NCBI RefSeq assembly: GCF_000166775.1
Contig: NC_014720.1
Coordinates: forward strand, 62,001-126,000
Direction of reading: 5' to 3'
DNA length: 64,000 nt
DNA from: Caldicellulosiruptor kronotskyensis 2002
Lineage (GTDB): Bacteria > Bacillota > Thermoanaerobacteria > Caldicellulosiruptorales > Caldicellulosiruptoraceae
Shown here: piece after piece, positions 15,667 to 26,386 of the stretch
How the letters are laid out: each line of letters begins with the position of its first letter
Position numbering within the stretch: the first letter of the stretch is position 1
Notes under the pieces: model-generated
What the model was told of the DNA's origin: nothing
Seen by the model: only the letters and a program-made list of their open reading frames with translations
Databases searched by the model: none
Position numbers and translations under genes: made by a program

Positions 15667-16654
15667 ATGATGAATTTTTTTTTTAAAACAAAGAATAACA
15701 CTTTTCATTTTCACAATTCTGTTTTTAATCAACATAACAATATCATCTATAAAAGGCATTGCTTCTGAAAAAGTGGTTTTCTTCCATTTAGGTAAAGATA
15801 AAGCATATATATTGAGAACCATAGCTAATATTCAGGGAGATATAAAATCAATTGTAAAGAGTGGATACATTCCTTTGGGAACAGAGAGTATGCATATAGT
15901 TTAAAAAGGTAGATATGAGTATCCAAGCTTGAGAGTTGGTGTTGTGGCAACAGAAGAGATTATAAAAAAACTTAAGTTCACAATGTTAGAGGGTGCAAAT
16001 AATAGTAAGGTTAAAATAAATAAAGTTAAAATTGTCTCAAAGAAACCGTTTATAATAGGTGGTTTTAATTATTATACGTTTAATCTTTATCTGTCAGTAG
16101 ATGATCTACAGAAAGGGATTTATATATTTAACAAACTTAAATATACATTAAATGGGAAAACAGAAGGAAAAGAAATTTTGTGCTATGTAGAAGTTACCAA
16201 AGAGAGTGACAATTATAATTTTTTATGGGTTGGGGGTTATCAACAACAAAAATTTGTAGCTAATCAAAGTGTGGAAGAGATAATAAATAATAGAGAGAAG
16301 GGGTACTTAGGTGAAGAATGGGAATATATTTTTGAAAATGCTACAGATAAAAATCTAAAGGTGATAAAGATAGATGTGCCTTCTAAAATATATCCTACGG
16401 TTAAAATTCAAATGACAGACAATATACCTTCAGGTGGATATTTACTAAAACCAAAAGAGAAAATAGAGTTTAAAATTTTCATACCTAAGAATTACCCTGA
16501 AGTTTATCATGTTTTAACATTATCTCCCAGAATACTCTACCAAAAAGAAAATGAAAAATACTTGAAAATAGCTTATCCTGAGACCTCGACAGGGATAGAT
16601 TGTTACAAAGCAATTGACAACCCTGAAAATTTAACAAAAAAAGTTGCTAAATGA
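15667..16654 (+). pseudogene. Broken gene for an unknown secreted protein (frameshift at a T10 run plus in-frame stop)
   Basis: A good ribosome binding site (AGAGGAGATT) precedes ATG 15667, but after a run of ten T (15675-15684) that frame stops within about 35 codons. Removing one T joins the start to the long downstream frame and gives a signal-peptide-like N-terminus (ITLFILTILFLINITISS, then KGIASEK). The same frame is interrupted by TAA at 15902-15904 and then runs open to 16654, with a 241-codon stretch starting at TTG 15929. The C-terminal part has alternating strands (KVKIVSKKPFIIGGFNYYTF) and no recognised domain. Two lesions suggest decay, but the homopolymer could also slip during replication or transcription. 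Confidence 0.65.
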
Positions 16655-16725
16655 AGGTTAACAAATTATAGATGATAACAGATAAAGAGAAGAGTTTAAA
16701 ATCAATTTGAAAGGAGACAAATTAT

Positions 16726-16836
16726 ATGTTAGAAAATGGAATAAAATTAAAAAACAAAATCGCGCAAAATGTTTTAATAATTATTATTGCTATTATTGCG
16801 GGTATTACTTTAATAATATGTCGGGTGAGTAAATAA
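16726..16836 (+). CDS. Short membrane-anchor ORF cut by the IS left end
   Basis: 36 codons with a very good start (AAAGGAGACAAATTAT before ATG 16726). It encodes a basic N-terminus and one strong membrane helix (VLIIIIAIIAGITLIICRV). The stop codon TAA at 16834 falls inside the terminal repeat of the IS element, so the present protein is probably the truncated front of a longer gene. The downstream fragment beginning near 18369 could be its continuation, but joining the flanks directly does not restore one frame. Confidence 0.5.
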   Translation: MLENGIKLKNKIAQNVLIIIIAIIAGITLIICRVSK

Positions 16837-16999
16837 TTTTGTGTATTTAAGATAAGCCGTCCTTCTTGGTAAGTAATCATTCAAAATTTTATTGCCAACT
16901 TTCTATTTTTAGTATTTCCATTTCAATATTTTTTATGCATAAATTTTTAACTTCATGGAGAAAATTTAATACTGGGTTATATTATCTTTTTTTATTTGT

Positions 17000-17033
17000 T
17001 TTTTTAACTGCTTCTGTAGAAGCAGTTAAAAAA
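17000..17033. repeat. Perfect 15-bp hairpin inside the IS
   Basis: TTTTTTAACTGCTTC (about 17000-17014) and GAAGCAGTTAAAAAA (17019-17033) pair perfectly around the tetraloop TGTA. It lies 20 bp beyond the transposase stop. It is not followed by an unpaired T-run on either strand, so it may block incoming transcription or mark the 3' end rather than act as a classical terminator. Confidence 0.7.
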
Positions 17034-17053
17034 CGCGAACTAACGATTGCTAT

Positions 17054-18278
17054 CTACTTTATATATTCTCTCAACCGCTCAGGATACATTATTAAAAGCT
17101 GGTTTAATATCATATCCCAGTTTCTGTATCTTTGCGTCCACTTTCTTACAACATTTTTAGTCGCAAGATAAAGCATCATTTCTAAAGCTATATCATTTGG
17201 AAATACTGATTTTGACTTTGTAACTTTCCTAAACTGTCTGTGAACACCTTCTATAATGTTTGTTGTATAAATTATTCTTCTAATCTCTGGGGGAAACTTA
17301 AAAAACGAGGTCAGCATTTCCCAGTTGTTTTCCCAGCTTCTAAATGCATAAGGATATTGTTTCCCCCATTTCTCTTTTATTTGACAAAAATTCTCAAATG
17401 CCTCTTCTTCATTTGTTGCCTGGTATACTCTCTTGAAATCTTTTGAAAATTCTTTTATGTGTTTATACGAAACATACTTAAATGAATTTCTCAACTGGTG
17501 GATTATACATCTTTGAATATCACTCTTTGGAAACACTGCTTCTATTGCTTCTTTTAAACCAGTAAGACCATCAACACAAAACAGCAGGACTTCTTCTACT
17601 CCTCTTGTCTTTAAATCATTCAATCGACCTTGCCAAAACTTTGAACTTTCACTTTCTCCTATCCATATTCCTAAAACATCCTTATATCCCTCAATGGTAA
17701 TCCCTAAAACAACGTAAGCAGCCTTATTTACAATCTTGCCTTCATCTTTTATCTTGTAATGGATTGCATCCATAAAAATAAACGGATATATCTTTTCCAA
17801 TGGTCTGTTTTGCCACTCTCTTATTCTATGGTACTATTTTTTCTGTAATTTTGCTTACCATCTCAGCAGATACTTCAATACCATAGATATCTTTTATTTG
17901 TTCATGAATATCTCTTGTTGTCATCCCTCTGGAATATAAAGCTATTATTTTATCTTCAATTTCAGAGATATCTCTTTTATATTTGGGAATTATCTTGGGT
18001 TCAAATTCACCTTCTCTGTCTCTTGGAATATCAATTTCCATCTCTCCAAATTTTGTTTTTACGGTTTTCTGAGTATATCCGTTTCGAGAGTTAGTAGTTT
18101 GTTTGTTTTTAACGTCATATTTTTCATAACCCAGAGTTTCTTCAATTTCTGCTTCTAAAAAGCTTTGAAGTACATCTTTGAACAGGTCTTTTAAACTTTC
18201 GTAAATATCACTTACACTCTGAATATTATTTTTTCTTATAAACTCTAAGAGCTGCTCTTTTGTTAAAACATTCTCCAT
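17054..18278 (-). pseudogene. IS256-family (mutator type) transposase, frameshifted
   Basis: Together the two halves would make about 407 residues, the normal length for this family. The N-terminal part (18278 to about 17826) has the DNA-binding region with EIEETLGYEKYD, SRNGYTQKTVKTKFGEMEID and ALYSRGMTTRDIHEQI. The C-terminal part (to 17054) carries the catalytic DDE domain: FIFMDAIHYK, LLFCVDGLTGLKEAI and TTNIIEGVHRQFRK. Near 17815-17826 one extra base creates a TAG just after ITEKIVP; removing it restores a PRIREW reading close to the usual family junction. IS256 transposases are not known to need programmed frameshifting, so the copy is probably dead unless complemented in trans. Confidence 0.88.
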
Positions 18279-18392
18279 AACAAAAAACCTCCTTCTTGGA
18301 TATTTTTGTTTATATTCTGATTCTTACCAAGAAGGAGGTTCTTATACTTTACACAAAATTATTTATAGTCTCGCTTTGTTCTGAAAAAGAGT

Positions 18393-19517
18393 TTGACATT
18401 TGACAGCTATGATCCGCAAAATTTGACAGTTTATAATGACATCTACAATTCTCATGTACTACTGAGTGTTTATGAGTGCACATATGCAGTTGTCAATGCT
18501 GATGTTTATGTAATAGACAGAGATACCTATAAAGAGCTTTTTGTTGGTACAACTGATTCAAATGGCGAACTTCCGCTTGTTATTACAAATGGGGAATACA
18601 TTATAAAAATTGCATATAATAATCCCGAAACAGGCGCTTACGACTTTTACTATAAAGCCTTGCAAGTTTCACAGGATAGTGTGGTTGAGCTTGATTTATC
18701 ACAGTTTAGTCAAATTCAATATATACCTGGATTCACTGAAGGCGGCGTTGGAATGGGAGACAAATTGCTACTTGGTTTTGACTTTGACTATGATGGAAAG
18801 TTTGTTGTATCATCAATTGAACAAGCAAGAAGAGCTTGGTTTGCGCCGGGGGACTATGGCTGGGTATGGGTTTTAGCACACAATCCATATTATAGTGACA
18901 ATTACCTTGCTTTTTCATTAGAATACAAGCCTTTGCAAAGACTCATTATTCCAGAGGGTGTGCCACAACAATATACTGTAGACTTAAGAGTTGACAGAAG
19001 CAAAATAACTTTAAGCTGCGAGCGCAAACCTGAAGGAAGCTGGGATTTTGTACCTACTACACTTGATAGTGTATATGAAAAGGATGACCTTATAATTGAT
19101 ATTTATATTTTTACTTACAGCCAAAACTACATTGTAGGTGGGCATACTGTGCCAGAACATTTTGTTGAAGATAATGGCGATGAGCGTATTATGTGGGTGT
19201 CAATTCCTGGTATTTATCCAATTAATGTATTTACTATTTCAAATGATACACAGAAAGAGCTGTTTACAGGGCATCTTGGTTTTGTTGACACTAATAATAC
19301 ATGGCGTATAGCTGTGCTTGATGTTGTAAGTGGACAAAATTCAGTGCTTAGAATTTATTTGCCACTTTCGCCATATGACATTGATATTATTATCGACAGA
19401 GAAATTACAATATATCCGCTTTCAACAAGTTCAGGTGGTTCAAGAAGAGAGATGTATATTCAAAAAGCCAAAATTTTTAATCAGACAATAAAGATGCAGC
19501 GTTTACCGAGGAAATAA
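18393..19517 (+). CDS. Unknown, probably surface protein, 5'-truncated by the IS
   Basis: The frame is open from the IS right end (codon after TAG 18366) to 19517, at least 374 residues from TTG 18393. It has no signal peptide of its own. The first 100 residues resemble an Ig-like/carboxypeptidase-regulatory fold (VNADVYVIDRDTYKELFVGT, ITNGEYIIKIAY, VVELDLSQ), and later parts repeat similar strand patterns (KELFTGHLGFVDTNNTW). No enzyme motif was found. No good ribosome binding site precedes the TTG, consistent with loss of the true 5' end. A terminator follows, showing this was the last gene of its transcript. Confidence 0.55.
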   Translation: MTFDSYDPQNLTVYNDIYNSHVLLSVYECTYAVVNADVYVIDRDTYKELFVGTTDSNGELPLVITNGEYIIKIAYNNPETGAYDFYYKALQVSQDSVVELDLSQFSQIQYIPGFTEGGVGMGDKLLLGFDFDYDGKFVVSSIEQARRAWFAPGDYGWVWVLAHNPYYSDNYLAFSLEYKPLQRLIIPEGVPQQYTVDLRVDRSKITLSCERKPEGSWDFVPTTLDSVYEKDDLIIDIYIFTYSQNYIVGGHTVPEHFVEDNGDERIMWVSIPGIYPINVFTISNDTQKELFTGHLGFVDTNNTWRIAVLDVVSGQNSVLRIYLPLSPYDIDIIIDREITIYPLSTSSGGSRREMYIQKAKIFNQTIKMQRLPRK

Positions 19518-19531
19518 AGAAGAGATTGGTG

Positions 19532-19572
19532 AGGCTATCCTCAAAAAGTGAAGAGGGGATAGCCTTTATTAT
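19532..19572 (+). terminator. Intrinsic terminator
   Basis: AGGCTATCC (19532-19540) and GGATAGCCT (19557-19565) form a 9-bp stem followed by TTATTATT, 15 bp after the unknown surface protein gene. Confidence 0.7.
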
Positions 19573-19663
19573 TCAAATTGAAACAAAATAACCCCATTGA
19601 TAACCTCATATAAATAAATTAAAATATTAAAGTTAAAATACATATGGCTAAAAAATAAATTAA

Positions 19664-21341
<1,678 letters not shown>

Positions 21342-21364
21342 TTTTGATAACATTCATAATAACC

Positions 21365-21853
21365 TTATCTTCGTCTTCTTCTTGTATATGTAAGGTCCAA
21401 AGTTTTTGGTCGTTGCTGTCTTGGAAGCTCTGAAATGAGGTATATCACAAAAAGATGAATCAAAAATAGCACAAGGTTAAGTCCCACATGTATGTAAATA
21501 TATAGAGGTCTTTGAAGAATTACCATGTTGGAAGATTCTCTTGCAAATTCTACAAATCCCATCAGATGTATTGAAAAAACCTGTAAAAGCAAAATCATAA
21601 AATTTGGAAAATGGGCATTAAACATAAACAGAACAGCAAGGATGCATGATATAACAAAGCCTGGTAAAAGTAGCAAGGTTGATGTTATGTAAAATCTTAA
21701 AATAATTGTTATCAAAAATATACTAATCAAACATATCAGTGACCAGACAAGAAGAAGCATTCCATCGTTTGAAAACAGGTTAGTGCCTGCAAAAAAGCAA
21801 AGGTATATCAAAAGCCAAAGAAATATTTCAAATGCAACATTTCTATTTTCCAT
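21365..21853 (-). CDS. Unknown four-helix membrane protein
   Basis: 162 residues with four strongly hydrophobic segments at about 8-24, 31-51, 53-78 plus 80-96, and 116-141. A tail of consecutive arginines (YTRRRRR) should stay in the cytoplasm. No family was recognised. The upstream ribosome binding site is weak (AAGAGC). It is convergent with pyrG and divergent from walR, so it is a single-gene unit. Confidence 0.6.
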   Translation of the reverse strand: MENRNVAFEIFLWLLIYLCFFAGTNLFSNDGMLLLVWSLICLISIFLITIILRFYITSTLLLLPGFVISCILAVLFMFNAHFPNFMILLLQVFSIHLMGFVEFARESSNMVILQRPLYIYIHVGLNLVLFLIHLFVIYLISELPRQQRPKTLDLTYTRRRRR

Positions 21854-22037
21854 AGTATTACAGCTCTTAAAAAGAATTTAAGAGCTTTTGCCCTCCTTTT
21901 TTAGCATCTTGAAGACTTACTTTTTGAAATTACTCCAAAATCAATTATACATTAAAATAACGAATTAGTGTATAATTAAATTATCAGACTGGTAAAATTG
22001 AAAATTTTCATTTAAAAAAAGGGGGATTTTAAATTTC

Positions 22038-22730
22038 ATGTCCAAAGCACATATTCTTGTTGTAGACGATGAAAAACCAATTGTTGATATTATAAAGTTC
22101 AATTTAGAAAAAGAAGGATATAAGGTAACAGCGTCATATGACGGTGAGGATGCGTTAAATAGAATAAAAAATGAAAACTTTGACATGGTACTTCTGGATG
22201 TGATGCTTCCTAAACTTGACGGGTTTTCTGTATGCAAAAAGGTCCGTGAGTTTTCAGATGTCCCAATTATAATGATAACAGCAAAGGCTGATGAGGTTGA
22301 CAAGGTTTTGGGGCTGGAGCTTGGGGCAGATGATTATATTACGAAACCGTTTGGTATAAGAGAGCTCATTGCCAGAATTAGAGCAAATTTAAGAAGGACA
22401 GCTCAAAGCGCAGCTCAAGATGGAAAGGTATTAAAAGCTGGGAATTTGACTTTGAACCCTGAGACGTTTGAAGTAAAGAAAGACGGCAAAGTTATTGAAC
22501 TTACCGTAAGAGAATATGAGCTTTTGAAGTTTTTGATGTCGCAAAAGGGTCAGGTATTTTCAAGAGAAGAGCTTTTGGAAAAGGTTTGGGACTATGAATA
22601 TTATGGAGATGTTAGAACAGTAGATGTTACTGTAAGAAGATTGAGAGAAAAAATAGAAGATAATCCATCAGAACCGAATTTTATTCTTACAAAGAGAGGA
22701 ATTGGCTACTACTTTAATCCCAATATTTAA
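22038..22730 (+). CDS. walR: Response regulator WalR (YycF), OmpR family
   Basis: 230 residues. The receiver domain has the acidic pocket VVDDE, phospho-acceptor Asp54 (MVLLDVMLP), switch Thr (IMITAK) and Lys (DYITKPF). The C-terminal winged helix (ELTVREYELLKFL, then GDVRTVDVTVRRLREKI and KRGIGYYF) is the OmpR/PhoB type. The assignment to WalR rather than PhoP rests on the linked yycH and yycI homologues. In Firmicutes WalR controls cell-wall hydrolase and envelope genes and is usually essential. GGGGG lies 12 bp before the ATG, and walK follows 23 bp downstream. Confidence 0.9.
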   Translation: MSKAHILVVDDEKPIVDIIKFNLEKEGYKVTASYDGEDALNRIKNENFDMVLLDVMLPKLDGFSVCKKVREFSDVPIIMITAKADEVDKVLGLELGADDYITKPFGIRELIARIRANLRRTAQSAAQDGKVLKAGNLTLNPETFEVKKDGKVIELTVREYELLKFLMSQKGQVFSREELLEKVWDYEYYGDVRTVDVTVRRLREKIEDNPSEPNFILTKRGIGYYFNPNI

Positions 22731-22753
22731 AAGTGAGGAGAAAAAATAATACC

Positions 22754-24469
22754 ATGACAAAAAGCATTGAAAGTAGACTTATAATTGTCTTTGGTCTATT
22801 GATTTTGATACTCATGTTTATATCCAGCTTTTTTGTCATAGACAGGACAAAAAGTTATTTTTATGATGATATTAAAAACAAGATAGAATTTATGGTGAGT
22901 TCATCACTGATAAGGATTTTAGAGGATAAAAGCCTTACACAGCAGAAAATTCAGGAAATAATTGACCAGTCAATGAAGCAGAGTCAGTATGGTTTTATGA
23001 TACAAAAACTAATTGTGACAGACAACAGAGGAAGACTCTTGGCATCTTTTCCAAGGATGGATATCAGCTTTTATCCTTCGGATGAGATATTGACAAGTCT
23101 TGCAGGCTATAAGGTTATTAAACGGGATTCAGAAAACCAGACTATGATTTTTGCTTTTCCCATAAAAAGTGGTAAGTCTGTTGAAAGGTCATTATATTTA
23201 GAAGTGTCTTGCCAAAGTATACTTGAAACTGTCACAGACATAAAAAATATTTTATTTATGGCATATGTTATTGGTATGGGTTTTTCACTATTTATTGGAT
23301 TTTTGTTTGCAAAAACCCTTTCCAATCCGCTAAGAAAACTTACCAGGCAGGCACTTGAGATGGCACAAGGCAATCTTGATGTCAAGATTGAAATTTCCAG
23401 TCAGGATGAGATAGGCAAGCTTGCAAGTGCTTTTAAAATAATGGCAACAAATCTGAAAAGGTATATAACAGAGCTTGAGTTTGAAAAACAAAAGCTTGAA
23501 AGAATACTTCAGAACATGTCAGATGGTGTTTTGGCTATAAACTCGAGAAATGAGATAATTCATATAAATGAGAGTGCGAAGAGATTTCTCAAAGATGATA
23601 TTCATGGATTTTTGGACAAAATTCAAGCTCAAAAAAGTTCTGTAGTTTCTCAGCCAATAATTTATGAAGTTGATGGCTATACACTTGAGGTTAGCATAGC
23701 ATTTTTTGTTGATTCTTTTCAATCAACAGGTATGGTATTTATACTACATGACATAACAGAACAAGCAAAGCTTGACAGAATGCGCAAACAGTTTGTTGCA
23801 GATGTCTCACATGAGCTGAGAACACCAATTACCACTATCAAAACTTATTCTGAGACACTTTTAGATGTTGATGATGAAAGTGTTAAAAGAGAGTTTTTGA
23901 CTGTAATAATAAAAGAATGCGATAGGATGACAAGGCTTATATCTGACCTTTTATACCTCTCAAGGCTTGACAGTGGAGAGAATATACTGAGAATAGAAGA
24001 AGTAAATATAAGTGAGCTTGTGAGGTTTGTTTGTGAAAAGATGCGAATTCATGCCAATAAAAAACACCAGAGTCTATTGTGCAATGTACAGGAGGATATT
24101 ATAATAGATGCAGACAGAGACAGACTTGAACAAGTACTAATAAATCTTATTAACAACGCCATTACTTATGTTCAGGATGGTGGTAGGATAGAAGTTTGTC
24201 TTAAAAAAGAAAATGGAAATATTGAACTGACAGTTGAAGACAATGGGCCTGGTATACCTAAGGAGGACCTTCCACGGATATTTGAGAGGTTTTACAGAGT
24301 TGACAAGGCAAGGTCACGAAGTCTTGGGGGTAGCGGGCTTGGTCTTTCGATTGCTGATGAAATTGTAAAGGCTCATGGTGGCAGGGTTTTGGTTGAAAGC
24401 GAAGAAGGCGTTGGAACAAAGTTTACAGTAGTGCTTCCCTTAAAAGAAAAAGGACAAGTGACTTTGTAA
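22754..24469 (+). CDS. walK: Sensor histidine kinase WalK (YycG)
   Basis: About 571 residues. TM1 lies near residues 8-28, followed by an extracellular sensor of about 135 residues, TM2 (FMAYVIGMGFSLFIGFLFA), HAMP (NPLRKLTRQALEMAQGNLDV) and a PAS-like domain (LERILQNMSDGVLAINSRNE). The HisKA domain has phospho-acceptor His353 in FVADVSHELRTPITTIK. The ATPase domain has N box NLINNAITYV, DNGPGIP, FERFYRVDKARSR and GGSGLGLSI. This order matches WalK. The ATG at 22754 was chosen because GTGAGGAG is upstream; the GTG at 22733 is part of that site. Confidence 0.92.
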   Translation: MTKSIESRLIIVFGLLILILMFISSFFVIDRTKSYFYDDIKNKIEFMVSSSLIRILEDKSLTQQKIQEIIDQSMKQSQYGFMIQKLIVTDNRGRLLASFPRMDISFYPSDEILTSLAGYKVIKRDSENQTMIFAFPIKSGKSVERSLYLEVSCQSILETVTDIKNILFMAYVIGMGFSLFIGFLFAKTLSNPLRKLTRQALEMAQGNLDVKIEISSQDEIGKLASAFKIMATNLKRYITELEFEKQKLERILQNMSDGVLAINSRNEIIHINESAKRFLKDDIHGFLDKIQAQKSSVVSQPIIYEVDGYTLEVSIAFFVDSFQSTGMVFILHDITEQAKLDRMRKQFVADVSHELRTPITTIKTYSETLLDVDDESVKREFLTVIIKECDRMTRLISDLLYLSRLDSGENILRIEEVNISELVRFVCEKMRIHANKKHQSLLCNVQEDIIIDADRDRLEQVLINLINNAITYVQDGGRIEVCLKKENGNIELTVEDNGPGIPKEDLPRIFERFYRVDKARSRSLGGSGLGLSIADEIVKAHGGRVLVESEEGVGTKFTVVLPLKEKGQVTL

Positions 24470-24557
24470 TGTGCTTTTAACATGCTTGTAACAAGATTGT
24501 AATAATAAAATTGTATAATGTAATTAGGATTATTATATGTAAGTGGTGAAAAAGAAG

Positions 24558-25046
24558 ATGAAAAAGTTTGCATCTATGGCTGTAATAATGTTAATCTTAT
24601 TTAACTTAACCTTGACATATGCATTTGCAGGAGAGACTCTTTCTAAGGCAAAGAATATAAATTCAATTGAGATAGATGGCAGTAAAATTGCATCAACCAG
24701 TACCTCCCTTGTGGAGATAGCAGATTACAACAGCAATATTACAACTTCAGCATTTGTGCTGTCTGGAAAGAGTTCAGAAGGTGTTGAAATTAGTATATAT
24801 ACTAAGAAAGACAAGAAAGAGGCATTTACACAGAATAATATTGTTGAAAAGTTTACTGTTGGCAAGTCTGGATATTTTGCAAAAAAGATAAATGTTGATG
24901 AGGGAACAACATATATTTTAGTTGTGGCTAAAAAAGACAGTGATGTGCAGATTAGCATGTTGAAAGTGTCATATCAAAAAGAAGAGAGTTTTGGAAGATG
25001 GATAGAAAAAGTTATTTCAAACATTATAAATTCGTTTGGTAAATAA
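24558..25046 (+). CDS. Unknown small secreted protein within the wal operon
   Basis: About 162 residues. An N-terminal signal peptide (KKFASMAVIMLILFNLTLTY, then AFA, before GETLSKA) leads into a strand-rich domain (SSEGVEISIYTKKDKKEAF, KFTVGKSGYFAKKINVDEGTTYILVVAKK) that looks like a single beta-sandwich. An amphipathic C-terminus (RWIEKVISNIINSF) follows. No catalytic motif and no lipobox cysteine are present. It lies 88 bp after walK and 17 bp before yycH, a position not usually occupied in wal operons, so it may be an extracytoplasmic partner of this signalling system. The ATG at 24558 follows GGTG; the GTG at 24543 is less likely. Confidence 0.7.
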   Translation: MKKFASMAVIMLILFNLTLTYAFAGETLSKAKNINSIEIDGSKIASTSTSLVEIADYNSNITTSAFVLSGKSSEGVEISIYTKKDKKEAFTQNNIVEKFTVGKSGYFAKKINVDEGTTYILVVAKKDSDVQISMLKVSYQKEESFGRWIEKVISNIINSFGK

Positions 25047-25063
25047 AAAAGAGGGTAAGCTAA

Positions 25064-26362
25064 ATGAAGTATAGCAAAAAAGAGTTTTTAAAAAGCATAG
25101 TGCTGAGTATACTTGTTATACTCAGCATTTATTTGTATTATAAAATTTATTTTGACTACAAAACAGAAGACATTATAAAATTAGCCTTAGCATACAAGAA
25201 AGAACAATCTCAGCAGCAGCTTTTGAAAAAGGCAAAAGAAATTTTGGTTTCGCCAAAGGAAATGTATTTAAACATTTCAAAAAATATTACACTCAGGATT
25301 TTGAGCAACCAGAACGAATATTTAAAAGTTGTCTCAAAGTTTATAGAAGGAATTGAGAGAGGATTTGTCAAAAGAGAGGTAGAAGTGTCCACTAAAAATT
25401 TAAATATAGATTTTTTTAAGTCAGGTAGATATTTAATTTTTTGCTATGATTATCCTGTTAACTTGAATGTTTTCTTGTATGAGTTAACAAGAAGAACTAC
25501 TGACAAAATACCGAAAGGTTTTGAATTTGACAAAATATTTATAAAAGAAGATTCAAATGCGACTATTGTGTATTTTTTCAATTCCCAAAAACAGGTTGCG
25601 ATTTTGCAGAAATTTGACCAGTTTGGTTTTTTGCCACTGGAAAGAGTAATTGAGAAAAACTTATCCATTATATATTCATGGGCAGACGGGCTTGGGTTTA
25701 CAGAGATAGCCAAAAATGATGTATTGATACCAATTGAATTTTCTGATGTTCAGTTTTCTGAGATAAAAATAAAAGATAGCAGTTTTAAGAAAGAATGGAT
25801 TGTTCGCAGACTATTTCCGGATACTATTCTTACCAGAAAGAATATTCTTAAAGACGGCGATATTGCAATAACAGACGAAAGAAAGATGTTGGTTTTTAAA
25901 AATGACCGAGGTTTTGAATTTGAATACACAGAGAAAGCATTTGGTGACAGAGTAGATTCTGTCTGCGATACTTTAATGTTTTATCTTAAGACATTTTATA
26001 CCGATGAAGACTTGAGAGTTTTTAGTCTTAAGACAGAAAAAGAAGGCAATTTTACCATAAAGCTTGGTTTGAGAACAAGCGGAATAGACATTGCTTCATC
26101 TGATGAAGAGTACTGTGTAGAAATTGAAGTAAAAAGCGGAAGGATTTATAGAATCTCGGGATACATTTTTGATATCATTAAAGTCAGGACTTCACAGATA
26201 AAGGTTGAAGGGATTGCGGCAATTGACACATTAAAAGAACGGAAAGGTGATATTTTCATAGAGGATATAGACATTGAATATGTTTTAGGTGGTGCAAGTT
26301 CATATCCTTACTGGAAAATAAAAACTCAAAACGGAGTTGCCTTTGTTGAAACAATAAAGTAA
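25064..26362 (+). CDS. yycH: YycH-family regulator of WalRK
   Basis: 432 residues, with one N-terminal membrane helix (SIVLSILVILSIYLYYKIYF) and a large extracytoplasmic part. The overall layout, the position after walK and the following yycI-like gene identify it as YycH, although sequence conservation in this family is low. The mid-region EFDKIFIKEDSNATIVYFF and the C-terminal LGGASSYPYWKIKTQNGVAFV fit the family's repeated all-beta domains. In Bacillus, YycH and YycI restrain WalK at the membrane; in Staphylococcus they activate it. The effect here cannot be predicted. Confidence 0.75.
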   Translation: MKYSKKEFLKSIVLSILVILSIYLYYKIYFDYKTEDIIKLALAYKKEQSQQQLLKKAKEILVSPKEMYLNISKNITLRILSNQNEYLKVVSKFIEGIERGFVKREVEVSTKNLNIDFFKSGRYLIFCYDYPVNLNVFLYELTRRTTDKIPKGFEFDKIFIKEDSNATIVYFFNSQKQVAILQKFDQFGFLPLERVIEKNLSIIYSWADGLGFTEIAKNDVLIPIEFSDVQFSEIKIKDSSFKKEWIVRRLFPDTILTRKNILKDGDIAITDERKMLVFKNDRGFEFEYTEKAFGDRVDSVCDTLMFYLKTFYTDEDLRVFSLKTEKEGNFTIKLGLRTSGIDIASSDEEYCVEIEVKSGRIYRISGYIFDIIKVRTSQIKVEGIAAIDTLKERKGDIFIEDIDIEYVLGGASSYPYWKIKTQNGVAFVETIK

Positions 26363-26386
26363 TTTAAAGGAGACTTGGATATAGTT

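Larger units (their letters stand above)
16830..18365 (-). mobile_element. IS256-family insertion sequence, inactive-looking copy
   Basis: About 1.54 kb. The outermost 16 bp are exact inverted repeats: TAAATAATTTTGTGTA at 16830-16845 and TACACAAAATTATTTA at 18350-18365. A second inner match is CCTTCTTGGTAAG (16861-16873) with CTTACCAAGAAGG (18323-18335). It contains one minus-strand mutator-type transposase gene with a frameshift. No 8-9 bp direct target duplication is visible next to the repeats. A 15-bp perfect hairpin lies in the roughly 180-bp non-coding part downstream of the transposase. Confidence 0.88.

Noticed and set aside
16866..17171. Plus-strand ORF across the IS left part
   Set aside because: It overlaps the transposase gene and the hairpin, has no ribosome binding site and is low-complexity.
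17801..17830. Programmed frameshift between the transposase halves
   Set aside because: No slippery heptamer or stimulating structure is apparent and the family uses a single frame. A plain single-base insertion explains the break.
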